A stretch of 64,000 bases of DNA from CALKYB01 sp964510575 (GTDB taxonomy: Bacteria; Bdellovibrionota_C; UBA2361; SZUA-149; CALKYB01), in NCBI GenBank assembly GCA_964510575.1, contig CAZECN010000009.1, positions 24,751-88,750 on the forward strand, given 5' to 3'. Each line of letters begins with the position of its first letter. The stretch's first letter is position 1. The position numbers and the translations under genes were made by a program. Below are positions 17,433 to 25,753 of the stretch, piece by piece. The notes under the pieces were generated by a model, which worked only from the letters and a program-made list of their open reading frames with translations, made no database searches and had not been told where the DNA came from.

Positions 17433-19529
17433 CTAGTAAGTGAGATCGACGGAAGATTTCCCGTCAGCTGGATTCTCAAAGAAGCGAAGACCGATGAACT
17501 CGACATCTTTGCTAGAACTCTTTCCAAAATCTTCAGTAAAGGCAGGGTGACTAAAAATAGCTACTCCAGGTTCGCTGGAAATCAATTTAGGCAATCTTCG
17601 AAATTTAAGCACAACCTCTGCTGTGCTTGGCCTAACCCTAATTCCGTTTGGCAATAGTTCAACTTCACCATCACCTTCAAGAAACCACCCTAAGTTATCA
17701 CTGGCTCTGGTAAACATAGTAAAATGTTTTCCTGAGTAAACTTTCGAATATCTAGGATCACTATTACAAAACTCAACCCACTCCTTCTTGGCCGTAATCA
17801 CCGAGCTTGCATTAACCAGATCTAAAAACTCCTCTACTCCCTCCGAACCACGACTACGATAGTACTCAGGAATTGGGTCAGATGTAGACCACTTCGCATG
17901 ATAAAAATCTGATGAATACATCGATACGCCAGTAATAGCTGGAAGAGGAGCTATGTGCCCTCCATCCTGACTAATGCCATGTGTGGAACCTAATTCATGA
18001 AGAACAAAACCCAGAAAGAAAACTCTCCCTTCGCCTGAATGCTCTAGCACTGCATTCGATATATCTTTAAAATCTTTAGGCTCCAACACAAATTTCTCAG
18101 CAGATTCATTGGTCCATGCTGCTAGAGAGGCATAGGGGTGAACCAGTATCAAACCACTGGCTAACCAAACTGAAGTAAAAGCAATAATTTTCAGAACTCG
18201 CTCTGCTTTAAGAGCAGGAATTGTAAAGTTAAGCATCCAGGATAAATACCCAGCTGCTGGAAAAACTAGCATGAAACCAAGTGGCAAGGTCATTCTAGAT
18301 AATTCTAATTGAGGCTTTAAGATCGTTCCAAAAAAACCGAGCCCCAAGAGCCATAAACTTACAGCTGCAAAGCAGACTTTTAACCACTTGTTCTTTAAAA
18401 ATATAACTCCCGGCAATATAAAAATAATTAACAAAGGATTAAGTTTTCTTAAGTTCCTACCTAGAACCTTCTCTGCCTCTTCTACTCTTTTAGTCTCAGT
18501 ACCGGAGGGCAATATTCCAGCATACCAACGATCTATTGGAGCTGCTTCAAGTTCACTTTCTCGCTCAGCAACCCCTGGCATCTCGCTGCCACCAACAAAA
18601 GAGAATACCTTGGACTCCTCGATAAAGACCTTAATCCAAGGTCCGTTGCAAAGGCCAAACAATGCAACAAACGCTAGGGCCAGTTTGAGTCTCTTAAAAT
18701 CAACGCTAAGCATTATTTTGGCCAAACCCAGAACTACAAGGGGAATAAAGACGAAGCCAGTAAGTGCCCAAGAAACTGCAAAGAAAGAGCCAAAAAGAAG
18801 ATAGAAAACATCAGGCCAGCTAGCGTCTCTTTCTGCAAAAATTAGGCGATAAATCAAAGCGAAAGTTAACGGGACACAAGCCGATGAAAAAATAAAACCT
18901 AGGGTGCCATATTTCAATAACCATTCGAAATACGAGAGTGAAGGAGCAAAGGCTAGTAAAGATGCGATAGCCGCAGTCTGACGATCTAAATCTATCAATC
19001 TAGCTGACAACCAAATCACAGCCGGGACAAGTATTAAGTATAGCCAAATCAGAATCAGATTATAAGCACCCAAACCCCAGTAGCCTCCTGAGATATCACT
19101 TAGATCGGTCAGGTAAATTATTGGTGAAGCTAAAAAGAAACAATTGAGCATTCCTGAGGGTAGGAACTCACGAGCTGAGTAACCAGCATTCCAAAATGGA
19201 TTATAAAAAGGAATATTCGGAAAATGCTCTTTCAGTAAGAAAAACCGATAAAGAAAACTTGGATGGTCGTCGCTAAAAAGAATCCGACCTCCAGAGTAAT
19301 TCAAAAAGGAAATTCCAACCAACAGTCCACAAAATAATACCAGGGGATAACAGAACAAAGGTACAATAGAGCGACTTATCACTAAAGCAGCCAGCAATCC
19401 TAAAAGAAGAGCAAATTTTGGTAAATCTGGTTGGGAATATAGAGTAAAACCAGTTCCTGAATTATGGAAGAAAAGCGCAAAGCAAAGCGGTAGAACCAGT
19501 AAACCAGCAAATTTAAGATACTTTAACAT
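17433..19529 (-). CDS. Large polytopic membrane protein, GT-C glycosyltransferase-like
   Basis: 698 residues with about 12 hydrophobic segments across residues 1-470, then a soluble C-terminal region of about 220 residues. After the second or third helix comes FSDDHPSFLYRFFLLKEHFPN and NPFWNAGYSARE, an acidic-loop pattern seen in GT-C-fold enzymes, where the first periplasmic loop carries the catalytic acidic pair. The lipid-linked sugar donors these enzymes use and the acceptor here are unknown. AAGGA precedes the ATG. It is the second gene downstream of the YbhN-like gene (33-base gap) and is separated from the secreted protein gene by 185 bases. Assignment rests on topology and one motif. 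Confidence 0.6.
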   Translation of the reverse strand: MLKYLKFAGLLVLPLCFALFFHNSGTGFTLYSQPDLPKFALLLGLLAALVISRSIVPLFCYPLVLFCGLLVGISFLNYSGGRILFSDDHPSFLYRFFLLKEHFPNIPFYNPFWNAGYSAREFLPSGMLNCFFLASPIIYLTDLSDISGGYWGLGAYNLILIWLYLILVPAVIWLSARLIDLDRQTAAIASLLAFAPSLSYFEWLLKYGTLGFIFSSACVPLTFALIYRLIFAERDASWPDVFYLLFGSFFAVSWALTGFVFIPLVVLGLAKIMLSVDFKRLKLALAFVALFGLCNGPWIKVFIEESKVFSFVGGSEMPGVAERESELEAAPIDRWYAGILPSGTETKRVEEAEKVLGRNLRKLNPLLIIFILPGVIFLKNKWLKVCFAAVSLWLLGLGFFGTILKPQLELSRMTLPLGFMLVFPAAGYLSWMLNFTIPALKAERVLKIIAFTSVWLASGLILVHPYASLAAWTNESAEKFVLEPKDFKDISNAVLEHSGEGRVFFLGFVLHELGSTHGISQDGGHIAPLPAITGVSMYSSDFYHAKWSTSDPIPEYYRSRGSEGVEEFLDLVNASSVITAKKEWVEFCNSDPRYSKVYSGKHFTMFTRASDNLGWFLEGDGEVELLPNGIRVRPSTAEVVLKFRRLPKLISSEPGVAIFSHPAFTEDFGKSSSKDVEFIGLRFFENPADGKSSVDLTY

Positions 19530-19562
19530 TCCTTGGGTAATAAGAGGTGTCGGGTAGCTTAA

Positions 19563-20516
19563 TCAAGAAGTAGAGTCTTCACTCTTCCTAACATACAGCC
19601 ATAGTAAGCCACCAAGCATGGCTATGACCATTACTTTTGCTCTAAGAACTACCCCAACCCCTAATCCTTGAGCCTCTGTTGCTCCAATTCTCTGCAGAAA
19701 GAATAAAAACGCACCCTCTTGGATACCTATACCCGCTGGCGTAAGAGGCACCATGCTTACAAGAAGCACCAAAGGCACTACAATAAACAGGCCCATAGGA
19801 TCAGGATTCTCCCAACCTACAGCTCTAGCCGCAGCCCAAGTATTAAGAACTGTACCTACATGAAAAGCCAGGGACAACATCATGGCTTTAACAAATAAGG
19901 GCATATTTCCTCGAGCCGACTCCATAGCAGAAAGAACCTTGGTCATAATACTCTTTCCTTTTTTGCTATATTTCTCAGGTAAGAATCTGACCATCAGGGT
20001 CGTGGCTATAGATTCAAAGAGCTGGCAAAACTTTCTGGAGAAAAATATCAAAGCCAGGGCAACAGCACCTATGGCTACAATAAAAATTGCATACTCTACT
20101 CCAGCAGTGACTTTGGCTCCAAGGCAAACGAACGAAACTCCTAAAATAGACATCGCCAAAAGTCCAGTGAATCTCTCCAAGAAGGTCGCAGCAAAAGCAT
20201 CCTTTTGATTATTAAGGAAACGTCCTAAGTGATAACTACGGGCAATATCTCCACCAATGTAGGAAGGAGTAAAGGTATTGAAGAAATAGCCAACGGTGTA
20301 AAGCTTCATCAAATGAAGTATTCCGGCGTCATGACCGGCAGCTCTTACAAAAACCTGCCACTTCAAAGCACTAAGCCAAACCATTAAAATACCAATAAGA
20401 AACAGTAAGACTAAATAGTCGAGGCGTATATTGATTAGGGTATTGGCTAGCTCTCCGAAATCAACCAGCCAGGCTAAAAAACCAAATACAATTATAGTAA
20501 ATAGGACCTTAATCAT
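19563..20516 (-). CDS. YbhN/AglD-type flippase-like membrane protein (lysylphosphatidylglycerol synthase TM family)
   Basis: A 317-residue protein with about eight membrane helices and the conserved blocks of the UPF0104 family: ALKWQVFVRAAG, the central GYFFNTFTPSYIGGDIARSYHLG, and the late PLTPAGIGIQEGAFLFFLQ. The family shares its fold with the flippase half of MprF, and members next to glycan genes are thought to move or present lipid-linked substrates. The start codon overlaps the stop of the pyruvyl-transferase-family gene by one base, so the two are tightly coupled. Likely helps translocate a lipid-linked product of this cluster; the substrate is not shown. Confidence 0.85.
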   Translation of the reverse strand: MIKVLFTIIVFGFLAWLVDFGELANTLINIRLDYLVLLFLIGILMVWLSALKWQVFVRAAGHDAGILHLMKLYTVGYFFNTFTPSYIGGDIARSYHLGRFLNNQKDAFAATFLERFTGLLAMSILGVSFVCLGAKVTAGVEYAIFIVAIGAVALALIFFSRKFCQLFESIATTLMVRFLPEKYSKKGKSIMTKVLSAMESARGNMPLFVKAMMLSLAFHVGTVLNTWAAARAVGWENPDPMGLFIVVPLVLLVSMVPLTPAGIGIQEGAFLFFLQRIGATEAQGLGVGVVLRAKVMVIAMLGGLLWLYVRKSEDSTS

Positions 20517-21760
20517 TATTCGAACTGGGCGTTACTAAACTTTTTACTCAAGCCTGGAACTCTACCTGGTAAAGAGAAAAATTTCTTTACTATAAGTTCC
20601 ACAGCATCATGAGATTTATCAATGATCTTAGCTCTTTGATGAACCTGATTACTACTCAATAATTCACCACTAGAAAGAACTTCAATGATTTTCTCTTCTA
20701 GAAAAGCAGCATCCAAAACTGGCAAATTCAAAAACAAACCTTGCTGATCATTAATCTGAGCAAGATCTCTAAAATGGTCAGCAACAGGCATTGTCACCAC
20801 TGGAAGCTTAGCTCCCATAGCAAAGGTTAAAGCTTGAGTTGAGGTGACTGCAAAAAGGTCAAAGCTCATCAACACACTGCGAAGCTGTTCAGGTAAATGA
20901 TCTCTACTAGAGACAATAGCTGGTCGCCAGCTTTTACCTGATATTTCATGGTAAATTGTTGCAATTCTATCTGATAAGTTTCTAGCTATTTGATAGCTTC
21001 CTTCCTGAAAGCTAAACAAAACAGTATCTAAATTTCGATTCAGTTTTAGTCCAGCAACCGCTTCACTAATCAAGTCTAGCTCTGCACTAGAGTTAGAATT
21101 AGGAGCTTCGAGAGCTAATAAAAATTGATTTGCTTGCCTTTCAACTCCCAAAGCGCTTAGAGCCTTAACTCCGACTCGCCCTGTTTCTTCACTTTTAGAA
21201 ACAGCCAAGTTTGCTGTGCAAAAGACGGGCTTACTAAGTAAAAGGCCATGAAGGTTGTCTCTTGAGACCTGATCTCGACAAACTATCAAGTCTGTCGCTT
21301 CCAAAAGTTTTTTCAAAACAAGCCTAGAAATACCAGACGTAAATTCACCGGCCTCAGTGTTTAAAAAAACTAAGGGCTTTCCTTTAAGTTTTGCATACTT
21401 CGAAACTAAAAATAACCCAAGTAAATTATTACTAAAGGGATTAAGCCATGATTTTTTTCGAAGACTCTCATCAACCACTACAACCAGGTCAGAACGCTTG
21501 ATACTTAGAAGGCTAGGTATTCCAAAGTATCCGAAACTGGCAGTTAAAGAAGATGCATTAAATGGGATAATATCTAGATCTTTACCTAAGTAAGATCTAA
21601 TAAACGAAGGTGAGCCAGAACTAACTTCAAATAAAATTGAGCGTCGAGAAACTTTAGTAAGTTGCTTAATCATTGAAACAAGAACTGATAACTTACCAGC
21701 TTCGCCTTGGCTAAAGTTACCTAGTAGAGTCACTCTTGGAGTCCTATTACCTTCGATCAT
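20516..21760 (-). CDS. Polysaccharide pyruvyl transferase family protein
   Basis: A 414-residue cytoplasmic protein. The domain pattern fits PS_pyruv_trans (CsaB-like): an N-terminal VTLLGNFSQGEAGKLS nucleotide-fold loop, a middle DLVVVVDESL, the characteristic ATDLIVCRDQVSRDNLHGL, and a C-terminal SFDLFAVTSTQALTFAMGAKLPVVTM that resembles the donor-binding half of GT-B enzymes. Known members transfer pyruvate to sugars of exopolysaccharide or secondary wall polymers; the GT-B-like C-terminus leaves a plain glycosyltransferase possible. It is coupled to the YbhN-like gene and lies downstream of the SDR gene. Confidence 0.6.
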   Translation of the reverse strand: MIEGNRTPRVTLLGNFSQGEAGKLSVLVSMIKQLTKVSRRSILFEVSSGSPSFIRSYLGKDLDIIPFNASSLTASFGYFGIPSLLSIKRSDLVVVVDESLRKKSWLNPFSNNLLGLFLVSKYAKLKGKPLVFLNTEAGEFTSGISRLVLKKLLEATDLIVCRDQVSRDNLHGLLLSKPVFCTANLAVSKSEETGRVGVKALSALGVERQANQFLLALEAPNSNSSAELDLISEAVAGLKLNRNLDTVLFSFQEGSYQIARNLSDRIATIYHEISGKSWRPAIVSSRDHLPEQLRSVLMSFDLFAVTSTQALTFAMGAKLPVVTMPVADHFRDLAQINDQQGLFLNLPVLDAAFLEEKIIEVLSSGELLSSNQVHQRAKIIDKSHDAVELIVKKFFSLPGRVPGLSKKFSNAQFE

Positions 21761-21793
21761 CCTTAAGTGGCCCCATCAATAATTATGAATCTA

Positions 21794-22849
21794 CTATAGC
21801 CAGCCCTGGTCTTGATACCAATTGAAAATGTTTGAAACCTCTTCCTCAAAAGTATTCCGAGGCTGGAAGCCAAGTTCAGTCTGGGCTTTAGTTGTATCAA
21901 AATGACGATCTTTGGTGAAGAAATCTACTCTCCTTCTATATAGTGGAGGTTCAATCCCAAAAGGCTTACATATCGCCTCAGTGATTGAACCCGCAACCTG
22001 CACGGGGCAAGCCGGAATCTTGACAGGTAAAGGTTTAGTACCAGCGCATTCAGCAACCCTTTCAACCAGCTCTTCTAAGGGCACAGCTCTTCTACCAGCA
22101 ATAATATAAACTTGGCCAATCGCTGCTTCTTTAATTGCTGCTAAAATGAAACCGTCTACCAAGTCGTGAACATAAATCCAGTGAGTCATAGTCTTGCCGT
22201 CACCAATGATCGGCATTGTCCTTTTACTCACTCCCTTGAAAAGTTTGAGAATCCGAGTATCCCCCTCACCCCAAATCATGGCCGGGCGAATAATTGCTCC
22301 CTTAACTCGCCCAGCCTTAAAAGCTTCTTTGGCAAGTTTCTCACCTTCACATTTTGTTACTTGATAGATGTCGTCAGGGCGGTAATCTTCATTTTCATCA
22401 GCTGGAGGGTTTAAAATATGGCTATGCACACCAATTGTTGAACAATGAACCAATCGTTGAACATTGTTCTTTTCAGCAGCATTAATCATATGCCTAACGC
22501 CCTCGACATTAACGTCATAGTAAACGCTATCATCAAACTTAGCTTGTCTAAAAAGAGCAGCTATATGAAAAATAAAAGAGACTCCGTCGGCAGCCTCATC
22601 AACTGAATCTTGGTCGGAAACATCACCATAAAATACTCTGGCTCCTAGTTGTTCCAACTCTGAAACCAACTCTGAGTTACTGGATTTTCTGACCAGAATA
22701 CGAACCTCAGCTCCTATTCCCAGCAAACGCCTGGTTAAATGGTTCCCAACAAAACCAGTTGCCCCGGTAACCAATACCTCTTGTCCTCGTAGCTCGGCTC
22801 CTGGACGTTCTTGTTGAACTGTTTCGCTATTCAATTTTTCTAGCCCCAA
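21794..22849 (-). CDS. NAD-dependent epimerase/dehydratase family protein (extended SDR)
   Basis: A 351-residue extended short-chain dehydrogenase. The Rossmann loop is VTGATGFVGNHL, followed by the diagnostic GDVSDQDSV, the HCSTIGVH Ser strand and the catalytic YQVTK (Tyr-x3-Lys). HDLVDGF and the C-terminal PRNTFEEEVSNIFNWY fit 3-beta-HSD/sugar epimerase relatives. Substrates in this subgroup range from nucleotide sugars to steroid-like lipids, so the exact reaction is open. As first gene of the leftward surface cluster it is likely to make a sugar precursor. Two palindromes lie upstream (22922-22933 and 22986-23001). Confidence 0.85.
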   Translation of the reverse strand: MGLEKLNSETVQQERPGAELRGQEVLVTGATGFVGNHLTRRLLGIGAEVRILVRKSSNSELVSELEQLGARVFYGDVSDQDSVDEAADGVSFIFHIAALFRQAKFDDSVYYDVNVEGVRHMINAAEKNNVQRLVHCSTIGVHSHILNPPADENEDYRPDDIYQVTKCEGEKLAKEAFKAGRVKGAIIRPAMIWGEGDTRILKLFKGVSKRTMPIIGDGKTMTHWIYVHDLVDGFILAAIKEAAIGQVYIIAGRRAVPLEELVERVAECAGTKPLPVKIPACPVQVAGSITEAICKPFGIEPPLYRRRVDFFTKDRHFDTTKAQTELGFQPRNTFEEEVSNIFNWYQDQGWL

Positions 22850-22921
22850 TTTGACATGAAATAGTTTTAAACTTGCTGATTTCTCCCGATCAACAAACCC
22901 CCACTATTCTAGTAGTTTTCA

Positions 22922-22933
22922 GGATAATTATCC
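22922..22933. promoter_or_regulatory. Palindrome upstream of the SDR/surface cluster
   Basis: GGATAATTATCC is a perfect 12-bp palindrome 73 bases before the SDR start. Its core GATAATTATC resembles half of a Fur-type box. A regulator site is possible; unproven. Confidence 0.3.
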
Positions 22934-22985
22934 AGTCAGCGGGGCTTGAATTCAAATAGAGCCTATGTGCTTAAACAAAATGTAA

Positions 22986-23001
22986 TATTTTAGCTAAAAT
23001 A
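22986..23001. promoter_or_regulatory. 16-bp palindrome between the SDR and SH3-like genes
   Basis: TATTTTAGCTAAAATA is a perfect 16-bp palindrome in the 184-base gap between the SDR start and the stop of the SH3-like gene. It may be an operator for the SDR cluster or part of a terminator; no T-run follows. Confidence 0.3.
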
Positions 23002-23033
23002 AGCTGAACATTCAGTTACTTGGCAATTCACCA

Positions 23034-23618
23034 CTACTTTGCTTCCGGGCTGGAACCATCACAATCGATGCTGGTTTCACATGCATTTTGAGCCGGCTGA
23101 GGATCATTATTTTTGAACGGTCCAATAATCGGCTCATAAGGCTCCAACGCATCCTCTGGTGGGTGCCCATAGCCCATCCTCTGGAATATACTGCGTGCTT
23201 TAGAGAAGAATCCAGCTAGCCCTGGCAGGTGTTCTTTTTTTCCAGATCCATCCTTTGGCGGCCAAAGATCCACCAGTCTTGAATAAGCCAGCTTCTCTTT
23301 ACTAAGCTCTCTCTCTTCAGAGCTTAAAAAACTCTCCCAATTTAAAATAGCAAACGAACCCTTCTCACCGATATAACAAACCTTCTCGCCAAGCTTTAAT
23401 CTATAAACGACCTGTGCGGTTTCATCTGGCTCAGCATAAACAGGAATCTCATCTTTTTTAGAGCGATAAAGAACTCCACTACAAGACTCTTTCAGCTGAA
23501 GTAGTTTATCTTTTGAATTTTCATCCAGAGAACTATCGGCTTGGGCTATGAAGGGAAAAGACAATAAAGTAAAAAAAGTTGTCCTACCTAATAATTTTAA
23601 AACTACTAAATTGATCAC
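23034..23618 (-). CDS. Secreted SH3-like domain protein
   Basis: 194 residues from a GTG start that overlaps the 3' end of the acylphosphatase gene by 35 bases. An N-terminal signal peptide (LLGRTTFFTLLSFPFIAQA) supports this start and export. Residues about 45-95 look like a bacterial SH3 (SH3b) fold: VLYRSKKDEIPVYAEPDETAQVVYRLKLGEKV, often found in wall-associated proteins. The tail is rich in Pro and acidic residues, with two Cys (NACETSIDC) that could form a disulphide. Last gene of a leftward run M48 protease - secreted protein - acylphosphatase - this. Partner unknown. Confidence 0.65.
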   Translation of the reverse strand: MINLVVLKLLGRTTFFTLLSFPFIAQADSSLDENSKDKLLQLKESCSGVLYRSKKDEIPVYAEPDETAQVVYRLKLGEKVCYIGEKGSFAILNWESFLSSEERELSKEKLAYSRLVDLWPPKDGSGKKEHLPGLAGFFSKARSIFQRMGYGHPPEDALEPYEPIIGPFKNNDPQPAQNACETSIDCDGSSPEAK

Positions 23619-23853
23619 TAGGATTAACCTTCGAAAATTCTACCTTTTCTACTTTAGCAGGGTGCGTTCCAACTTTAAGAAACTCTTTAAATTTCTCAAT
23701 ATCCTCTGCTCTTCCCTGAGCTAAGGCCTCCACCGTACCCTCTGGGGTATTTCTAACCCAACCATTTAGACCAAGTTCCTCGGCTCGAAGCTTCGTATTA
23801 TAGCGAAATGCAACTCCCTGCACCCTTCCATAAACTAAAGCTCGAAGCCCCAA
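23584..23853 (-). CDS. acyP: Acylphosphatase
   Basis: 89 residues, the standard size. The signature GRVQGVAFRYNTKLRAEELGLNGWVRN contains the phosphate-loop Arg of VAFRY and the catalytic Asn of the GWVRNTPEG loop, and the sequence ends with FSSFKII. The enzyme hydrolyses carboxyl-phosphate bonds such as acetyl phosphate or 1,3-bisphosphoglycerate in the cytoplasm. The start is TTG with a GAGG ribosome site; upstream there is no ATG in frame before the preceding gene. It overlaps the next gene by 35 bases. Confidence 0.93.
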   Translation of the reverse strand: MGLRALVYGRVQGVAFRYNTKLRAEELGLNGWVRNTPEGTVEALAQGRAEDIEKFKEFLKVGTHPAKVEKVEFSKVNPSDQFSSFKIIR

Positions 23854-23875
23854 GCTACTACTATCCTCTACGTCC

Positions 23876-24745
23876 CTAATAAGGACTTCCCTGCCTGCGC
23901 CGTTTTCGCTTTAGTCTATCCTGTTCGGTCGCCTCTACGATAATTTGGTCCACATTTAAGACCTCCTCATGACCGTCGTAAGTCAGCACTCTGAACTCAC
24001 CATTCTTTCCAGAGCGCACCCGAACCTCAAATTGACTACGACTAAAACGGTTTTGAAAAGGTAAATCGAAAGAGCTTACGAGCTGTCCATTTTCGTAGTA
24101 ACCAGCTTCTTCAATACAAGCCGCTTTTATATTACCAGAAACTCTTCGTTTTCCTGAAAATAAGCCACCACTCTCTTTAACTCGAGAAACTTCAATTGTT
24201 GCTTGACGAAGGCTTTCTCTACGCTCACAACCACTGCGAGCTTCCGGATCCAAACTATTGCGTCTTTCCTCCCTGCTTTGTCTAGTCACAGGTGCTGGAG
24301 CAGGTTGCGAGTTTTGGACTGCTGCTGGTTTTGGTTCCGGTTTAAGAGGTTCCGGCAAAACCTCCACTTTAACCGACTCAATTAAAGCTCTTCCATTGTA
24401 AACCTTGATAACCAATGGCTCTCCACTGGAACGCTGTCCACCTACATTCCAACTTAAGGTTTGCGAATCGTTACTGACAAGAGACTCCCTTTTTCCGTTG
24501 TCTAAAGTTCTACCATTTCCAAAACGGAGGTTTAAATAGGCGTTCTTGCCCCCTTGTTTTCGAGCAACAACAGTAACCTTACCAATTCGTTTGTCACCGA
24601 CATCTTTTTTCCACTGCGACCAAGTTCTTCCGTTTTTACCGTCACCAATACTTTGTCTATCAGTAAAAGCTAACTCGTTTTCCTGAGCCTGAGCCAAAGA
24701 AGAAATAAAAAATAAAAGAATCAAAAATGAGTATATATGTTTCAT
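23876..24745 (-). CDS. Uncharacterised secreted protein, basic and proline-rich
   Basis: 290 residues when started at the ATG at 24745, which has a GAGG ribosome site and puts a clean signal peptide (HIYSFLILLFFISSLAQAQ) at the N-terminus; the longer frame would start 66 bases upstream inside the M48 gap. The N-terminal half is beta-rich (KVTVVARKQGGKNAYLNLRFGNG). A Pro/Lys linker (EPLKPEPKPAAVQNSQPAP) separates it from a Cys-containing second half (SGCERRESLRQATIEV, KAACIEEAGYYENG), and the tail is strongly basic (RLKRKRRRQGSPY). No family recognised. It lies between the protease and acylphosphatase genes in one leftward operon, so it may be an envelope substrate or partner of the protease. 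Confidence 0.6.
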   Translation of the reverse strand: MKHIYSFLILLFFISSLAQAQENELAFTDRQSIGDGKNGRTWSQWKKDVGDKRIGKVTVVARKQGGKNAYLNLRFGNGRTLDNGKRESLVSNDSQTLSWNVGGQRSSGEPLVIKVYNGRALIESVKVEVLPEPLKPEPKPAAVQNSQPAPAPVTRQSREERRNSLDPEARSGCERRESLRQATIEVSRVKESGGLFSGKRRVSGNIKAACIEEAGYYENGQLVSSFDLPFQNRFSRSQFEVRVRSGKNGEFRVLTYDGHEEVLNVDQIIVEATEQDRLKRKRRRQGSPY

Positions 24746-24788
24746 AATAGACCTCACGATAACTAAAAAATAGTTCTCTCTATTTATA

Positions 24789-25661
24789 CTAAAACCCTGC
24801 CTGACGACCACAATGCTTTTCTCTTTCAGCTAGGGCCTCTGGCATCCACTTCTTAAACTGTTCTATCCTAGTTTTTGGACTAGGGTGAGTCGACATAAAT
24901 TCACCCGGCCCGTCTCCTTTGCTCGCCTTTTCCATTCTCTCCCAAACTTTTGGAGCTTCTCTGGGGTCAAAACAAGCTCTAGCTACATAAATCAAGCCTA
25001 TGTAGTCAGCTTCACTCTCGTGCTTTCTGGAAAAGGGGAGCATGATTCCAAACTGAGAACCCACACCCAAAGCACCCATTACAGTTCTCTGTGTGCCAAT
25101 ATCCATCTCTCCCACTGCCATTCCAATGGCCATGGTGCCCCATTGTTTTAGCTTTTGGTGAGTCATTCTCTCAGCACCATGACGGGCAATGGCATGTGCC
25201 ACTTCATGCCCCATGATTACTGCTAGCCCGTCCACATTTTTAGCTACTGGAAGAATTCCACTGTAAACCGCAACCTTTCCCCCTGGTAAGGCAAATGCAT
25301 TGGCTTGGTCCGAACGTATTAAGTTGAACTCCCAAGGAAAATCAGTCTCTCCAGTAACACTAGCAATTCTTCGCCCAATGTCATTAACTAGGTCAACTTC
25401 GCGCCCGTGAGGAACTACATCAGATTGATTTAAAATTTGATTGTAAGAATTAAGACCTAGGGTAATTTCCTGATCTTCTGAGATATCTACAATCTGTCGA
25501 CGGCCAGTTATCTCTACTGTTTCGGAATTTGAAAAAAAATAAAACAGACCAAATAAGGCAAATAGAGCAATCGGCCACAATCTAAACCGGCCCCCTCTTC
25601 TACCTCTACGACCCATTCTCCCAGGAAACCTTCCCATTGGAAATCTACCATAACGAGGCAT
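24789..25661 (-). CDS. M48-family zinc metalloprotease, membrane-anchored
   Basis: 290 residues. The N-terminus is a strongly basic, Gly/Arg-rich tail (GRFPGRMGRRGRRGGRFR) followed by one membrane helix (LWPIALFALFGLFYFF), so it is anchored in the inner membrane with the rest in the periplasm. The zinc site is His152-Glu153-Val-Ala-His156 in VIMGHEVAHAIARHG, and the third ligand is in the downstream HESEADYIGL motif. The ending STHPSPKTRIEQF is characteristic of M48C (LoiP/YggG, BepA-like) proteases, which work in outer-membrane protein quality control. First gene of the leftward four-gene operon; the very basic N-tail is unusual. Confidence 0.9.
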   Translation of the reverse strand: MPRYGRFPMGRFPGRMGRRGRRGGRFRLWPIALFALFGLFYFFSNSETVEITGRRQIVDISEDQEITLGLNSYNQILNQSDVVPHGREVDLVNDIGRRIASVTGETDFPWEFNLIRSDQANAFALPGGKVAVYSGILPVAKNVDGLAVIMGHEVAHAIARHGAERMTHQKLKQWGTMAIGMAVGEMDIGTQRTVMGALGVGSQFGIMLPFSRKHESEADYIGLIYVARACFDPREAPKVWERMEKASKGDGPGEFMSTHPSPKTRIEQFKKWMPEALAEREKHCGRQAGF

Positions 25662-25753
25662 CTATATTATCTCCTTTTGCTTCCTAAAAACTTTAACTAT
25701 TTATTTAGCATAGACTATGTTCAAACTAGGTCAAAAACTGTCTATTGTTCAAT

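Noticed and set aside
18388..18804. 138-residue ORF antisense to the 698-residue membrane protein
   Set aside because: Shadow of a hydrophobic coding frame; Ser/Lys-rich composition follows from it.
24746..24811. Upstream extension of the secreted protein at 23876
   Set aside because: The extra 22 residues precede a clear signal peptide and ribosome site at 24745.
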